A DNA stretch of 64,000 nt from JBBSHE01 sp038253325 (GTDB taxonomy: Bacteria > Actinomycetota > Actinomycetes > Propionibacteriales > Nocardioidaceae): assembly GCA_038253325.1 (NCBI GenBank), contig JBBSHE010000009.1, forward strand, positions 13,315-77,314. The letters are read 5' to 3'. The position numbers and the translations under genes are program-made. This document shows, in pieces, positions 24,267-32,880 of this stretch (position 1 is its first letter; every line of letters starts with the position of its first letter). The notes under the pieces are model-generated. The model ran no database searches and was not told the DNA's origin. It was given only the letters and a program-made list of their open reading frames with translations.

Positions 24267-24395
24267 TCATGATGTCTTTCTGCGTGGTACCCATGCTGGT
24301 CGAGAACCCGCCGTACGACGTCTGCCTGCGGCGAGAAGCCACAGCATCCGCGCAGACGACAGGGCCAGCACCAGCCACCCAGTTGTCTCTGTCAT
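24267..24395 (-). CDS. Small 42-residue protein downstream of the ferritin-like gene
   Basis: An ATG at 24395 is preceded by AAGGAGG with a 5-base spacer, one of the best ribosome sites in the window. The product is MTETTGWLVLALSSARMLWL followed by a short turn and an arginine-rich tail ending RRKTS. The hydrophobic N-terminal half could be a membrane helix with the basic tail in the cytoplasm. It starts 45 bases after the ferritin-like stop and is followed by the 13-bp terminator hairpin, so it belongs to that operon. No homolog is known to me. Confidence 0.6.
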   Translation of the reverse strand: MTETTGWLVLALSSARMLWLLAAGRRRTAGSRPAWVPRRKTS

Positions 24396-24440
24396 GTCAG
24401 CCTCCTTGAAGCCGGACTCGGCACTAGACCGTCGTCGGTG

Positions 24441-25361
24441 TCACTTGCCGCCACTGGTGTGGATCAAGCCGTTGACGCCGTGCGGGAAGAACCCGCCCTT
24501 GGTCGCCTTTTTCGGGGTGAGGTAGACGACGTTGAGCACGTGCGGAGCCGTCCGGCTGTACGCGATCGAGTTCCGGTCAGCCGGGACGAGGTTTGCCCTG
24601 TCTCGGCTGCCGATGCCCTGGTCGTCGTCGCTCTGCCCGTCGAGACTGTCCCGTGCCGTCGAGATGGCGCGCGCCTGCTTCTGCAGACCCTTACCGTACA
24701 GATTGGTCCTGATGATCCCGGCGTGATACGCCTCGACCGCCAAGATGCCGGCTGCGGCCTCCAGGTAGGTCTTGTTGTGGATCAGCGGGGCGGCACCCTT
24801 GTACGCCGTCACGCCCACGTCTTCGAAGATGAACGCGGCGAGCAGGAAGTTGTTCTCGTTCGCGTACGGGTCGAAGGTCTGGTGCGCGTTGATCAGGCCC
24901 GCGGCACGTGCCGCGGCCGTGAAACTGTGCCTGATGTTGATCGCCGGCCGCGCGACCCGGGCACCGCCGAGGGCCTTGCGCAGGAACTGGACGTGGGACA
25001 CCTCGTCATGCGCGATCTCGACCGCATACCGATGGACGGCGGGCGTCGAGAACTTGACTTTGCGCCCGCCGACTACCCGCCCGCGACGACCTCTACCGTG
25101 GGTGAGACCGTCGTCCAGCCCGTGCCCGAACGCCGCGTTGGAGTAGAACTCCGCTTCGAGGTACTCGAGGTTGAGCGCGAAGTTCAAGATTGCTGCGTCG
25201 CTCGGTGCGCCGAATGCACTGCCTGCGTCGGCTCCAACCAGTGTCGACGCCCCGACGACACCGAGTCCGGCCAGCCCTGCGCTGCGCAGAAAGCGGCGGC
25301 GGTCCGACTCATTCTCGGCGCTCCGCTCGATCATGTTGGTGACTACTTGTTTTCCGAACAC
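24441..25361 (-). CDS. Tat-exported ferritin-like protein
   Basis: The protein of about 306 residues has a twin-arginine signal (DRRRFLRSAGLAGLGVV) and a ferritin-like four-helix domain of the Ferritin_2/DUF4439-like type. Helical segments with Glu and His are visible in LNLEYLEAEFYS, HDEVSHVQFLRKAL and ILAVEAYHAGIIR. It would act outside the membrane as a folded protein, perhaps binding iron or as an oxidoreductase. The GTG at 25361 has GGAGG four bases upstream; an ATG at 25334 is an alternative. The downstream fur gene suggests a link to iron. Confidence 0.85.
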   Translation of the reverse strand: MFGKQVVTNMIERSAENESDRRRFLRSAGLAGLGVVGASTLVGADAGSAFGAPSDAAILNFALNLEYLEAEFYSNAAFGHGLDDGLTHGRGRRGRVVGGRKVKFSTPAVHRYAVEIAHDEVSHVQFLRKALGGARVARPAINIRHSFTAAARAAGLINAHQTFDPYANENNFLLAAFIFEDVGVTAYKGAAPLIHNKTYLEAAAGILAVEAYHAGIIRTNLYGKGLQKQARAISTARDSLDGQSDDDQGIGSRDRANLVPADRNSIAYSRTAPHVLNVVYLTPKKATKGGFFPHGVNGLIHTSGGK

Positions 25362-25583
25362 GGATCCTCCAAAGATCTGTGGGATGCGGGCCGGATGGCC
25401 CGCCGAATGTCTGAACGAAGGTGCGCTCACCGGAGGGTTCGAGGGTGTGGCAGGCGCACGAATCTCCTCCCGTCGCCAGGCTGCTGGGACACTCGACAGA
25501 GGCGTCCGTCGTGAGGTTCGTCACCGGCCCTGACCCGGATTGGTGTCGCGGGACCTTTTTTCCGCCTCTGCAAGACTCCCCCC

Positions 25584-26849
25584 GTGACGCGTCAGATGAG
25601 GGCAGGCCGGCTGCGCCAACCACCAGCCGAGTCCTTGGCGCGCGCGCGGGTACGTGGGCCGTTCCCGCTGCTGGGTCCGGCCTTCGTCGCGGCGATTGCG
25701 TACGTCGACCCCGGCAACTTCGCCACCAACCTGAGTGCCGGCGCGCGGTACGGCTATCTACTCGTCTGGGTGGTCGTGGTGGGGAACCTGATGGCGATGC
25801 TCATCCAGTACCTCTCCGCGAAGTCGGGGATCGCCACGGGCCAGAGCCTGCCGGAGCTGTGCCGATCGCGGTTCTCGAAACCGGTGGTCTGGGGCCTATG
25901 GGTACAAGCCGAGCTGATCTCGATTGCCACAGACCTCGCCGAGGTCCTCGGTGGGGCGATTGCGTTGCAGCTGTTGTTCGAGGTACCGCTGATCGTCGGG
26001 GGCGTGATCACCGCCGCCGTCGCGTTCGCGCTGCTCGCGTTCCAGACCCGCGGGCACCGACCGTTCGAGGCAGCCATCACCGGGTTGCTCGCCGTCATCC
26101 TGCTGGGCTTCCTCTACAACGTCGTCGCGGCCGGCGTGAGCCCGGGCGCACTCGCCGAGGGAGTCGTCCCGCGCTTCGACGGGATCGACAGCCTGGTTCT
26201 CGCAACCGGGATGTTGGGCGCAACGGTGATGCCCCATGCGATCTATCTGCACGGTGCGCTGACGCACGATCGGTACGTCCGCGACACAGACGAGCAGCGC
26301 CGTGCCCTCGTGCGCAGCCAACGCGTCGACGTCGTGACAGCGATGACGATTGCCGGTCTGATGAACCTGGCCCTCGTCGTCGTCGCTGCCCAGGTGTTCT
26401 ATGGTCGCGGACCAACGATCGACACGATCGAGCAAGCCCACGCGGGCATCCATGCCGAGCTGGGTCCGGTCGCGGCGTCCGCCCTCGCGCTCGCTCTGCT
26501 CGCCTCCGGCTTTGCCGCATCAAGTGTCGGGACATACTCCGGCCAAGTCGTGATGCAGGGCTTCCTCCGGCGCCGAATCCCACTGCTGGTGAGGAGGCTG
26601 GTCACGCTGACACCGGCGGTGGCTGTCCTCGCGATCGGCGTCGACCCCACTCGGACCCTCGTCCTGTCACAGGTCGTGCTGTCGTTCGGCATCCCGTTCG
26701 CCCTGATTCCCCTGCTCCTCCTCACCAGGCGCGTGGAGGTCATGGGAATCCTGGTCAACCGGACCGCCACGACCGTTGTCGCCGGCATCATCGCTGCTGT
26801 CATCATCGCCATGAATGCGGCCTTGATCGTGCTCACACTTGCCCAGTGA
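25584..26849 (+). CDS. Nramp-family divalent metal transporter
   Basis: The 421-residue membrane protein has about eleven helices and the Nramp metal-binding motifs DPGN in the first helix (YVDPGNFATN) and MPH in the sixth (VMPHAIYLHGAL). Nramp/MntH proteins import manganese or iron with protons. The start is a GTG at 25584. It is divergent from the exported ferritin-like gene with a 222-base gap, so the metal theme continues and the two may share control by a Fur-like repressor. I see no clear operator. Confidence 0.93.
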   Translation: MTRQMRAGRLRQPPAESLARARVRGPFPLLGPAFVAAIAYVDPGNFATNLSAGARYGYLLVWVVVVGNLMAMLIQYLSAKSGIATGQSLPELCRSRFSKPVVWGLWVQAELISIATDLAEVLGGAIALQLLFEVPLIVGGVITAAVAFALLAFQTRGHRPFEAAITGLLAVILLGFLYNVVAAGVSPGALAEGVVPRFDGIDSLVLATGMLGATVMPHAIYLHGALTHDRYVRDTDEQRRALVRSQRVDVVTAMTIAGLMNLALVVVAAQVFYGRGPTIDTIEQAHAGIHAELGPVAASALALALLASGFAASSVGTYSGQVVMQGFLRRRIPLLVRRLVTLTPAVAVLAIGVDPTRTLVLSQVVLSFGIPFALIPLLLLTRRVEVMGILVNRTATTVVAGIIAAVIIAMNAALIVLTLAQ

Positions 26850-26883
26850 CCGGTCGGCGATACGCCAGGGCAGGATGAGGCAC

Positions 26884-28110
26884 ATGAAGCTCGACATCCC
26901 CCGGGTACGCGCCGAGTTCCCGGCTCTCCTGCACGACGTCGCCTACTTCGACGGGCCGGGTGGATCTCAGACTCCGCGGGTCGTCGCCGACGCCGTCGCC
27001 AGCCTGATGTGTGCGGGAGTATCGAACCGCGGCATCGTGACCGCGGCCGAACGGCGTGCCGAAGACGCCGTGGTCGCCGCCCGGGAGGCGATCGCGGCGC
27101 TGCTCGGCGGGCGTGCCGATGGTGTGGTCTTCGGTCGGTCGATGACGCAGCTCACGTTCGACCTCGCGCGGGCCTTGTCACGACAATGGGTCGACGGCGA
27201 CGAGATCATCGTCACCCGACTCGACCACGACGCGAACATCCGGCCCTGGGTCCGTGCCGCTGACTCTTCCCCCGTCACGGTCCGCTGGGCGCCGTTCGAC
27301 CGGCAGACGGGTGAGCTACCGGTGGATGCGGTCGCAGGGCTGCTGTCGCCGCGCACCCGGCTGGTCGCGCTGACGGCAGCCTCCAACCTGCTCGGCACCC
27401 GACCCGACGTTGCCGCGATCGCGGCCGCGGCCCATGACGTCGGTGCGGTCGTCTATGTCGACGGTGTGCATCTGACCCCGCACGCGTCGGTCGACGTGGC
27501 AACGCTCGGCGCGGACTTCTTCGCGTGCTCGCCCTACAAGTTCTTCGGCCCGCACCTCGGCGTGGTCCACGCGGACGCAGATCTGCTCGCGACGATCTGG
27601 CCGGACAAGCTGCTGCCCGCCAGCGACCAGGTTCCGGACCGTTTCGAGCTTGGCACGCTTCCGTACGAGCTCCTTGCCGGTGTCGAGGCGACCGTCGCCT
27701 TCATCGCCGAGCTCGTACCGGCCGACCCGGGCGACGCCGTCCGGGACCGCCTGGTCGCAGCAATGTCCGCCGTCGAGGAGTACGAGGACGGTCTGTTCGA
27801 ACGCCTGGTGGCCGGGTTGGACGCGATCGACGGCATTCAGCGGCACGGGCGACCGGCTCGGCACACCCCGACCGTCTTGTTCTCCGTGCGCGGGCTGTCG
27901 TCGCAGCAGGCGTACGAGTCACTTGCTGCGCGCGGCGTCAACGCACCCGCCGGAAGCTTCTACGCGCTCGAGGCATCCCGGTGGCTCGGTCTCGGCGACG
28001 CCGGCGCGATCCGGGTCGGCCTCGCGCCGTACACGGACGATCGCGACGTCGACCGGCTGCTGAGCGCGGTGCGCGACCTCACCGGTGCCGCCGCCCACGG
28101 ACGTCAATGA
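26884..28110 (+). CDS. Cysteine desulfurase-like class V aminotransferase
   Basis: The 408-residue PLP enzyme has the lysine-bearing segment ACSPYKFFGPHLG and VYVDGVHLTPH, matching the cysteine desulfurase-like subfamily related to SufS. It may release sulfur or selenium from cysteine-like substrates. The catalytic cysteine typical of true desulfurases is not obvious in the loop before the C-terminus (NAPAGSFYALEASRWLGLG), so another lyase reaction is possible. The ATG at 26884 has AGGATGAGG before it; an upstream in-frame start at 26839 overlaps the Nramp stop. Confidence 0.82.
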   Translation: MKLDIPRVRAEFPALLHDVAYFDGPGGSQTPRVVADAVASLMCAGVSNRGIVTAAERRAEDAVVAAREAIAALLGGRADGVVFGRSMTQLTFDLARALSRQWVDGDEIIVTRLDHDANIRPWVRAADSSPVTVRWAPFDRQTGELPVDAVAGLLSPRTRLVALTAASNLLGTRPDVAAIAAAAHDVGAVVYVDGVHLTPHASVDVATLGADFFACSPYKFFGPHLGVVHADADLLATIWPDKLLPASDQVPDRFELGTLPYELLAGVEATVAFIAELVPADPGDAVRDRLVAAMSAVEEYEDGLFERLVAGLDAIDGIQRHGRPARHTPTVLFSVRGLSSQQAYESLAARGVNAPAGSFYALEASRWLGLGDAGAIRVGLAPYTDDRDVDRLLSAVRDLTGAAAHGRQ

Positions 28111-28116
28111 CGCGCC

Positions 28117-28611
28117 TCAGTCGCGCCGAAGGCGCGCCCACAGATGGGACTGGAGCGGTTGTCCGACCGCGGCCATGTCGTAGGTCCAGAGCAGGTCGCC
28201 GTCAACCACGCCGTAGAGACGGTGGCCGGCGGTGTAGTCCTTCGCGGATGTGCTGCGGACGACCGCGTCGGTGGCCAGCTCGATCTTCGCACCTTCGACC
28301 CTGCCGTAGTAGAGCTCGACGTAGCCGGTGGCGTGGGCCAGCAGGAACTCCACGTCGCCAACCGGTTGCATCCGCAGGAAGCCGCTCTCCATTCCGCGGG
28401 GTCTGGCCGGTTGTCCGTCGGAGTCGAGCTCCCAGCTCCGACTGACGTAGTACAGAAACGGTCTGCCGTCGTGCGTGAACGCGGCTTCCTGCTGGAACTC
28501 GAAGCGGTCGATCGTCGGATAGTCGCCATGCCCGTTGCCGTGCCAGCCCCCGAGCAGGAATCCGACCGGCAGCAGGTCGGGATGAAGCTCGGGAGGCGTG
28601 TCGCCGGGCAC
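28117..28611 (-). CDS. Nitrobindin-like heme protein (FABP family, Rv0813c-like)
   Basis: The protein of about 164 residues is a beta-barrel with the signature GGWHGNGHGDYPTI near residue 25 and the C-terminal SHLWARLRRD. The latter carries the histidine that binds ferric heme in nitrobindins. These proteins bind nitric oxide or isomerise peroxynitrite. The likely GTG start is at 28611. It follows the small membrane-protein ORF at 28620-28718, whose stop lies eight bases upstream. The neighbourhood matches that of Rv0813c, which lies near mshD, sseC2 and cysA2 genes in M. tuberculosis. Confidence 0.88.
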   Translation of the reverse strand: MPGDTPPELHPDLLPVGFLLGGWHGNGHGDYPTIDRFEFQQEAAFTHDGRPFLYYVSRSWELDSDGQPARPRGMESGFLRMQPVGDVEFLLAHATGYVELYYGRVEGAKIELATDAVVRSTSAKDYTAGHRLYGVVDGDLLWTYDMAAVGQPLQSHLWARLRRD

Positions 28612-28619
28612 GCGTACGG

Positions 28620-28718
28620 TCAGGCCTGCCCGCGGAAGAGCTGGACCACCGCGAGCGCGGCGAACCAGGCGACGATGATGCCGACGACGATGAGTAGCGT
28701 GACGAAGAATGCCTCCAC
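28620..28718 (-). CDS. Small 32-residue membrane protein upstream of nitrobindin
   Basis: A GTG at 28718 opens a frame for a 32-residue peptide with the helix LLIVVGIIVAWFAALAVVQL followed by FRGQA. It is nearly all a single transmembrane segment. The stop lies eight bases before the nitrobindin start, so the two are probably co-translated. Too short for routine gene finders, it looks like a genuine membrane micropeptide because the hydrophobic pattern is unbroken. Confidence 0.55.
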   Translation of the reverse strand: MEAFFVTLLIVVGIIVAWFAALAVVQLFRGQA

Positions 28719-28751
28719 GACCGAAGTGTATCCGCCACTGCGGTCGCTCAC

Positions 28752-29600
28752 TCAGGATGCGGCCGCCACCGCTCGGGTCCGCAGCAGTTCGTGCGCCTCG
28801 GGCGGGGTCATCGGTGGCCGACCGGCGATCCTTGCCAGCTCGGCGGCTCGGTCGACCAGCTCTTGGTTGTGGGCCACGGGTACACCGCGGGAGAACGTGA
28901 GCGTGTCCTCCATCCCGACCCGCAAGTGACCGCCCTTCGACAGGGCGGCGAACGCCACGGCCATCGTGGTCCTGCCAATCCCCGTCGCGCTCCACGACGT
29001 GACCGGGTCGGGCAGCGCGGCGACGGCCGCCACCAGGGCATCGGCGGTTCCCGGCATCCCACCGGGCACACCCATCACGAGGTCGCAGTGGACGCGCCCA
29101 CCGAACGGCACGCCGTACGCGTCCAGCAACCGGTGCAACGCGGCGACGTGACCGAGGTCGAACAGCTCGAACTCGGGCACGACCTGACGCTGCTGGCTCA
29201 GCTGGTAGAGCTCGCACACGAACGGCCATGGGTTCAAGAACACGTCGTCGCCGAAATTGGTCGTCCCCGTCGTCAGAGAGCAGGAGTCAGGCTCCGCATC
29301 GAGCACCCGCAGCCGGTCATCGAGTGGATCGTGGACCGACCCGCCGGTGGAGAGCTGGACGACCAGCGTGCTCGACTCGCGGACGACGGTGACAGCTTCC
29401 GTTAGGCGCCCGATGTCGAGCGTCGGGCGGTGCTCGGCATCGCGGATGTGCAGGTGGATCATTGCCGCCCCGGCCGCCTCGCACGTCGCCGCCGTCTCGG
29501 CGAGCTCGTCCATCGTCGTCGGGAGCGCCGGGAAGTCAGCCTTAGTGGTCTCCGCGCCGGTTGGCGCAACGGTGATCAGGGTCTTGCCCGCCGCGGTCAT
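28752..29600 (-). CDS. Beta-keto acid cleavage enzyme (BKACE, DUF849)
   Basis: This 282-residue TIM-barrel enzyme has the metal/substrate motif MIHLHIRD near residue 50 and the late segment GHLRVGMEDTLTFSRG of BKACE proteins. The family condenses a beta-keto acid with acetyl-CoA and releases acetoacetate plus a CoA ester; the prototype acts on 3-keto-5-aminohexanoate. Substrate preference cannot be read here. The ATG at 29600 is chosen because the family begins with K-T-L-I-T-V-A-P-T. It stands alone, divergent from dtd. Confidence 0.9.
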   Translation of the reverse strand: MTAAGKTLITVAPTGAETTKADFPALPTTMDELAETAATCEAAGAAMIHLHIRDAEHRPTLDIGRLTEAVTVVRESSTLVVQLSTGGSVHDPLDDRLRVLDAEPDSCSLTTGTTNFGDDVFLNPWPFVCELYQLSQQRQVVPEFELFDLGHVAALHRLLDAYGVPFGGRVHCDLVMGVPGGMPGTADALVAAVAALPDPVTSWSATGIGRTTMAVAFAALSKGGHLRVGMEDTLTFSRGVPVAHNQELVDRAAELARIAGRPPMTPPEAHELLRTRAVAAAS

Positions 29601-29663
29601 GGCGCCATGCTGCCAGAAGGCGAGCCCCATAGAGTGCCACGAGGGCGCCGAGCGAGGAGGCAC

Positions 29664-30089
29664 ATGCGCGCATTGGTCCAGCGGGTCACCCGGGCCAGCG
29701 TCTCGGTCGACGACGACATCGTCGCGGCGATCGACCGGCCGGGACTGCTCGTGCTGCTCGGCGTCACCCACGGCGACGACCGTGCCGCCGCGGCAAGTCT
29801 CGCCGGCAAGGTATGGAATCTCCGGGTGCTGCATCGCGAGAGGTCGGCGGCCGACGTCGGAGCGCCGCTGCTCGTCGTCAGCCAGTTCACGCTGTACGCC
29901 GACACGAGCAAGGGACGGCGTCCATCCTGGTCCGCGGCAGCGGGCGCCGATGTGTCGGAGCCGCTGTACGAGGAGTTCTGCCAGGCACTGGGCGCCCTCG
30001 GCGCAGATGTCGCAACCGGGCGATTCGGGGCACCGATGCAGGTTTCGCTGGTCAACGACGGACCGATGACACTGCTCGTCGAAGCGTGA
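29664..30089 (+). CDS. dtd: D-aminoacyl-tRNA deacylase
   Basis: Dtd removes D-amino acids mischarged to tRNA, and glycine from tRNA-Ala. The 141-residue protein starts MRALVQRVTRASV and carries the catalytic SQFTLYADTSKGRRPS segment and the cross-subunit Gly-Pro motif near the C-terminus (NDGPMTLLVEA). The Met in GPMTL replaces the usual Val but the Gly-Pro is kept. GAGGAGG precedes the ATG with good spacing. Confidence 0.95.
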   Translation: MRALVQRVTRASVSVDDDIVAAIDRPGLLVLLGVTHGDDRAAAASLAGKVWNLRVLHRERSAADVGAPLLVVSQFTLYADTSKGRRPSWSAAAGADVSEPLYEEFCQALGALGADVATGRFGAPMQVSLVNDGPMTLLVEA

Positions 30090-30131
30090 GCTACCGGCCG
30101 CAAGGACCGTCCGGTTTTGCTTCCCAGGTTT

Positions 30132-30144
30132 GGTTGGCACAATG
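30132..30144 (+). promoter_or_regulatory. Promoter box of the first LCP gene
   Basis: GGTTGGCACAATG ends 29 bases before the ATG of the first LCP gene. The identical 13-mer occurs at 31508-31520, also ending 29 bases before the second LCP start. The GGCACAAT part could be a -10 region. Confidence 0.5.
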
Positions 30145-30172
30145 GGCCGCTGGACACGCAGACAGGGAGAGC

Positions 30173-31435
30173 ATGGACCAGCCGGCATCCGAGGACGGGG
30201 CGACGAGCGGGGGCGTTCCACCGGACGCAGGGCGTCTCGGCCGCCGCCGCGCGGACGCACCGGCGGATCGATCGGGCAACGAGACCTCGACGCTGGACTC
30301 GGTTGACGAAGGAACCGTCCCGGCGGAGGAACCTACCGGCGGCAAGCGCAAGGATCCGCGCCGCAGGGGCTTCGTCCGGCGCCACTGGGTTGCGACCGCC
30401 GTGACGGCGGTGCTCGCGCTCGTCGTCACGATCGCCGGCGCCGGCTATGCGTACTACTGGTACGTCAACCAGGCGTTCGACCAGATCGCGAGGCTTCCCG
30501 CCGGGATCACGAAGACTCCGCCCCCGGGCCGCTCCGAGGGAAACTCAGCGCTCGACATCTTGCTGGTCGGCGTGGACAACGGCAACAACGGCGACTCGAT
30601 CGCGAGCGACCTGAACGACGGTACGTGGACGGTCGGCGCGCACCGTACCGACACGATCATGCTGGTCCACATCCCGGCGAACCGGGAGTCCATCACGTTG
30701 GTGTCCATTCCACGCGACACCTGGATCTCGATGCCGGAATGCCACAAGTACGCCCTCTACCTCGAAGGGTGCCGAGCCAAGATCAACGCCGCCTTCTCGC
30801 TCGGCGGCCCGAAGCTGATGGTCCGGACGATCCAGAACTTCACCGGGATCAGCCTGGACCACTTCGCGGCCGTCGACTGGAACGGGTTCAAGGACCTCAC
30901 GACGAAGCTCGGTGGGATCAGGGTCTACATACCGCAGGCCTTCTACGACACGTCGCAGCGCTACGAGTGGCATGCCGGGTGGCAGAAGCTCGCGGGCGAC
31001 GTGGCACTGAAGTATGTCCGCACGCGGTACAACCTGCCCGACGGCAGCAGCGACTTCGGCCGGATGGCCCGGCAGCAGAACTTCCTCCGCGCCACGATGA
31101 ACCAGCTGCTCTCGAGCGACGTGCGGTACCACCCGCTGAAGCTGCTCGACATCGTCAAGGTGATCGCGAAGTACCTGGCGGTCGACCAGGGGTGGTCGAC
31201 GGACGAGATCCGTAGCCTGGCGTTGTCCATGCACAATGTCGCGTCGAAGGACGTCACGTTCCTCACCCTGCAGACCACGAGCGCGAAAAGCGCCGGAGGC
31301 CAAGACATCCAGCTGGCGAAGCATCGGATGACGAGGCAACTGTTCAAGGCATTTGCAGCAGGCCGGATCTCCACCTTCGTCAAGCGACACCCGACCGCCG
31401 TGCGTCAGCTGGCGAGCACCAAGGGCGTCAGTTGA
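30173..31435 (+). CDS. LytR-CpsA-Psr (LCP) family cell-wall glycopolymer ligase, copy 1
   Basis: LCP proteins attach lipid-linked polymers (teichoic acid, arabinogalactan or capsule) to peptidoglycan outside the membrane. The 420-residue protein has a charged cytoplasmic tail of about 75 residues, one membrane helix (VATAVTAVLALVVTIAGAGY) and an LCP domain with DILLVGVD, HRTDTIMLVHIP, SIPRDTW and KINAAFSLGGP. The arginines and aspartates that bind polyprenyl pyrophosphate are present. It is followed by a paralog of the same length and shares its promoter box. Confidence 0.93.
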   Translation: MDQPASEDGATSGGVPPDAGRLGRRRADAPADRSGNETSTLDSVDEGTVPAEEPTGGKRKDPRRRGFVRRHWVATAVTAVLALVVTIAGAGYAYYWYVNQAFDQIARLPAGITKTPPPGRSEGNSALDILLVGVDNGNNGDSIASDLNDGTWTVGAHRTDTIMLVHIPANRESITLVSIPRDTWISMPECHKYALYLEGCRAKINAAFSLGGPKLMVRTIQNFTGISLDHFAAVDWNGFKDLTTKLGGIRVYIPQAFYDTSQRYEWHAGWQKLAGDVALKYVRTRYNLPDGSSDFGRMARQQNFLRATMNQLLSSDVRYHPLKLLDIVKVIAKYLAVDQGWSTDEIRSLALSMHNVASKDVTFLTLQTTSAKSAGGQDIQLAKHRMTRQLFKAFAAGRISTFVKRHPTAVRQLASTKGVS

Positions 31436-31507
31436 CGTGAAGATGGCCGAAACCGTGCCCGATCCAGCCGAGTGGGAGCACGCCCCCCGGCCGTACGTCC
31501 CGCGACC

Positions 31508-31520
31508 GGTTGGCACAATG
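31508..31520 (+). promoter_or_regulatory. Promoter box of the second LCP gene
   Basis: The same GGTTGGCACAATG 13-mer as at 30132-30144, at the same 29-base distance from the start codon, shows that the promoter was duplicated with the gene and has been kept. Confidence 0.5.
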
Positions 31521-31548
31521 TGCCACGCGAGCGACGACGGGGAGGAAC

Positions 31549-32811
31549 GTGGACGACGAGCAGTCGCCGGAAGACGGGCAGCCTGGTAACCCTGCTGCGG
31601 CTGACCAGAGCCGCCGGGCCGACGCCTCGGCCGCCGGTGACACGACGGGATCCGGGGCCGCGGCGTCGCCCGAAGCTGACGCCACGACCGTGGTCACGAA
31701 GGGCGGACACCGCAAGCGCGGCTTCTTCCGCACACACTGGCTCGCGGTGATCATCGCCGGAGTCCTTGCTGTGGTCCTCGTCGTCGCCGGTCTCACGTAC
31801 GGCTACTACTGGTATCTCCATCACAAGCTCGACCAGGTGACCCGGGTGCACGTTCCGATCACCCAGGCCACCAACAGCGCCGGCCAGCCGGTCAAGGACA
31901 CGGACACCGCGCTCAACATCCTGCTCGTCGGCGTCGACAAGAACGAGACCGGGAACGGTTCGTTGTCCGATGCGGTCAAGCAGAAGTCGTGGCCGCTCGG
32001 GTCGTTTCGGACCGACACGATCATGGTTGTCCACATTCCGAAGGACCGGAAGTCTGCGACCCTGATCTCCATCCCGCGGGACACCTGGATCGCGATGCCC
32101 GAGTGCCACAAGTACGCCGCGTACTACGACAACTGCCACGACAAGATCAACGCGGCGTTTTCGTACGGCGGGCCGAAGTTGATGGTCGAGGCCGTCCAGC
32201 GGTTCACCGGGCTGCGCCTCGACCACTTCGCCGCGATCGACTGGAACGGCTTCAAGGATCTGACAACCGCACTCGGCGGGGTGAAGGTCTACATACCCAC
32301 GACCGTCGTTGACCCCAAGCAGAAGGACGCGAACGGCAACTTCCTCGTCTGGACACAAGGCTGGCACAACCTGAAGGGCGATCTCGCGTTGCAGTACGTG
32401 CGAATGCGCTACAACCTGCCCAACGGTGACTTCGACCGGATCGCCCGCCAACAGAACTTCCTGCGCGCAACGATGAAGCAGCTGCTGTCCGACAGCGTGC
32501 GGCACAACCCGTACCGTTTCCTTCAGGTCGTGGGAGCCGTCACCTCGCATCTCGTTGTCGACTCGGGTTGGCAAAGCGACGAGATCCGCGACGTCGCGCT
32601 GTCGATGCGAGGCGTCTCGTCGACCGACATCTCGTTCTTCACGCTGCAGGAGACCGCCGGAACGAGTACGTCCGGCGCGTCGATCCAAGTCGCGGACCTG
32701 CCCCTCGTACGCGAGATGTTCGGAGCACTCGCCAACGGACATGTCCAGCGGTTCGTCCGCAACCATCCGAATGTCCTGCGGACACTAGGGAACTCCCGGT
32801 CCGTCCACTGA
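31549..32811 (+). CDS. LytR-CpsA-Psr (LCP) family cell-wall glycopolymer ligase, copy 2
   Basis: A GTG at 31549 preceded by GGAGGA gives a protein of 420 residues, the same length as the upstream copy. The plan is identical: acidic/polar cytoplasmic tail, one helix (LAVIIAGVLAVVLVVAGLTY) and an LCP domain (NILLVGVD, FRTDTIMVVHIP, SIPRDTW, KINAAFSYGGP). It differs in the tail and in an insertion (KQKDANGNF). Tandem copies with separate promoters suggest different polymers or growth phases. Confidence 0.93.
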   Translation: MDDEQSPEDGQPGNPAAADQSRRADASAAGDTTGSGAAASPEADATTVVTKGGHRKRGFFRTHWLAVIIAGVLAVVLVVAGLTYGYYWYLHHKLDQVTRVHVPITQATNSAGQPVKDTDTALNILLVGVDKNETGNGSLSDAVKQKSWPLGSFRTDTIMVVHIPKDRKSATLISIPRDTWIAMPECHKYAAYYDNCHDKINAAFSYGGPKLMVEAVQRFTGLRLDHFAAIDWNGFKDLTTALGGVKVYIPTTVVDPKQKDANGNFLVWTQGWHNLKGDLALQYVRMRYNLPNGDFDRIARQQNFLRATMKQLLSDSVRHNPYRFLQVVGAVTSHLVVDSGWQSDEIRDVALSMRGVSSTDISFFTLQETAGTSTSGASIQVADLPLVREMFGALANGHVQRFVRNHPNVLRTLGNSRSVH

Positions 32812-32880
32812 GGCCGTCGCCGCGGGCCGGCTGGCCGAAGCCGACTCTGGACGACCATTGCCGTTGCAACCGTTCGGGAG

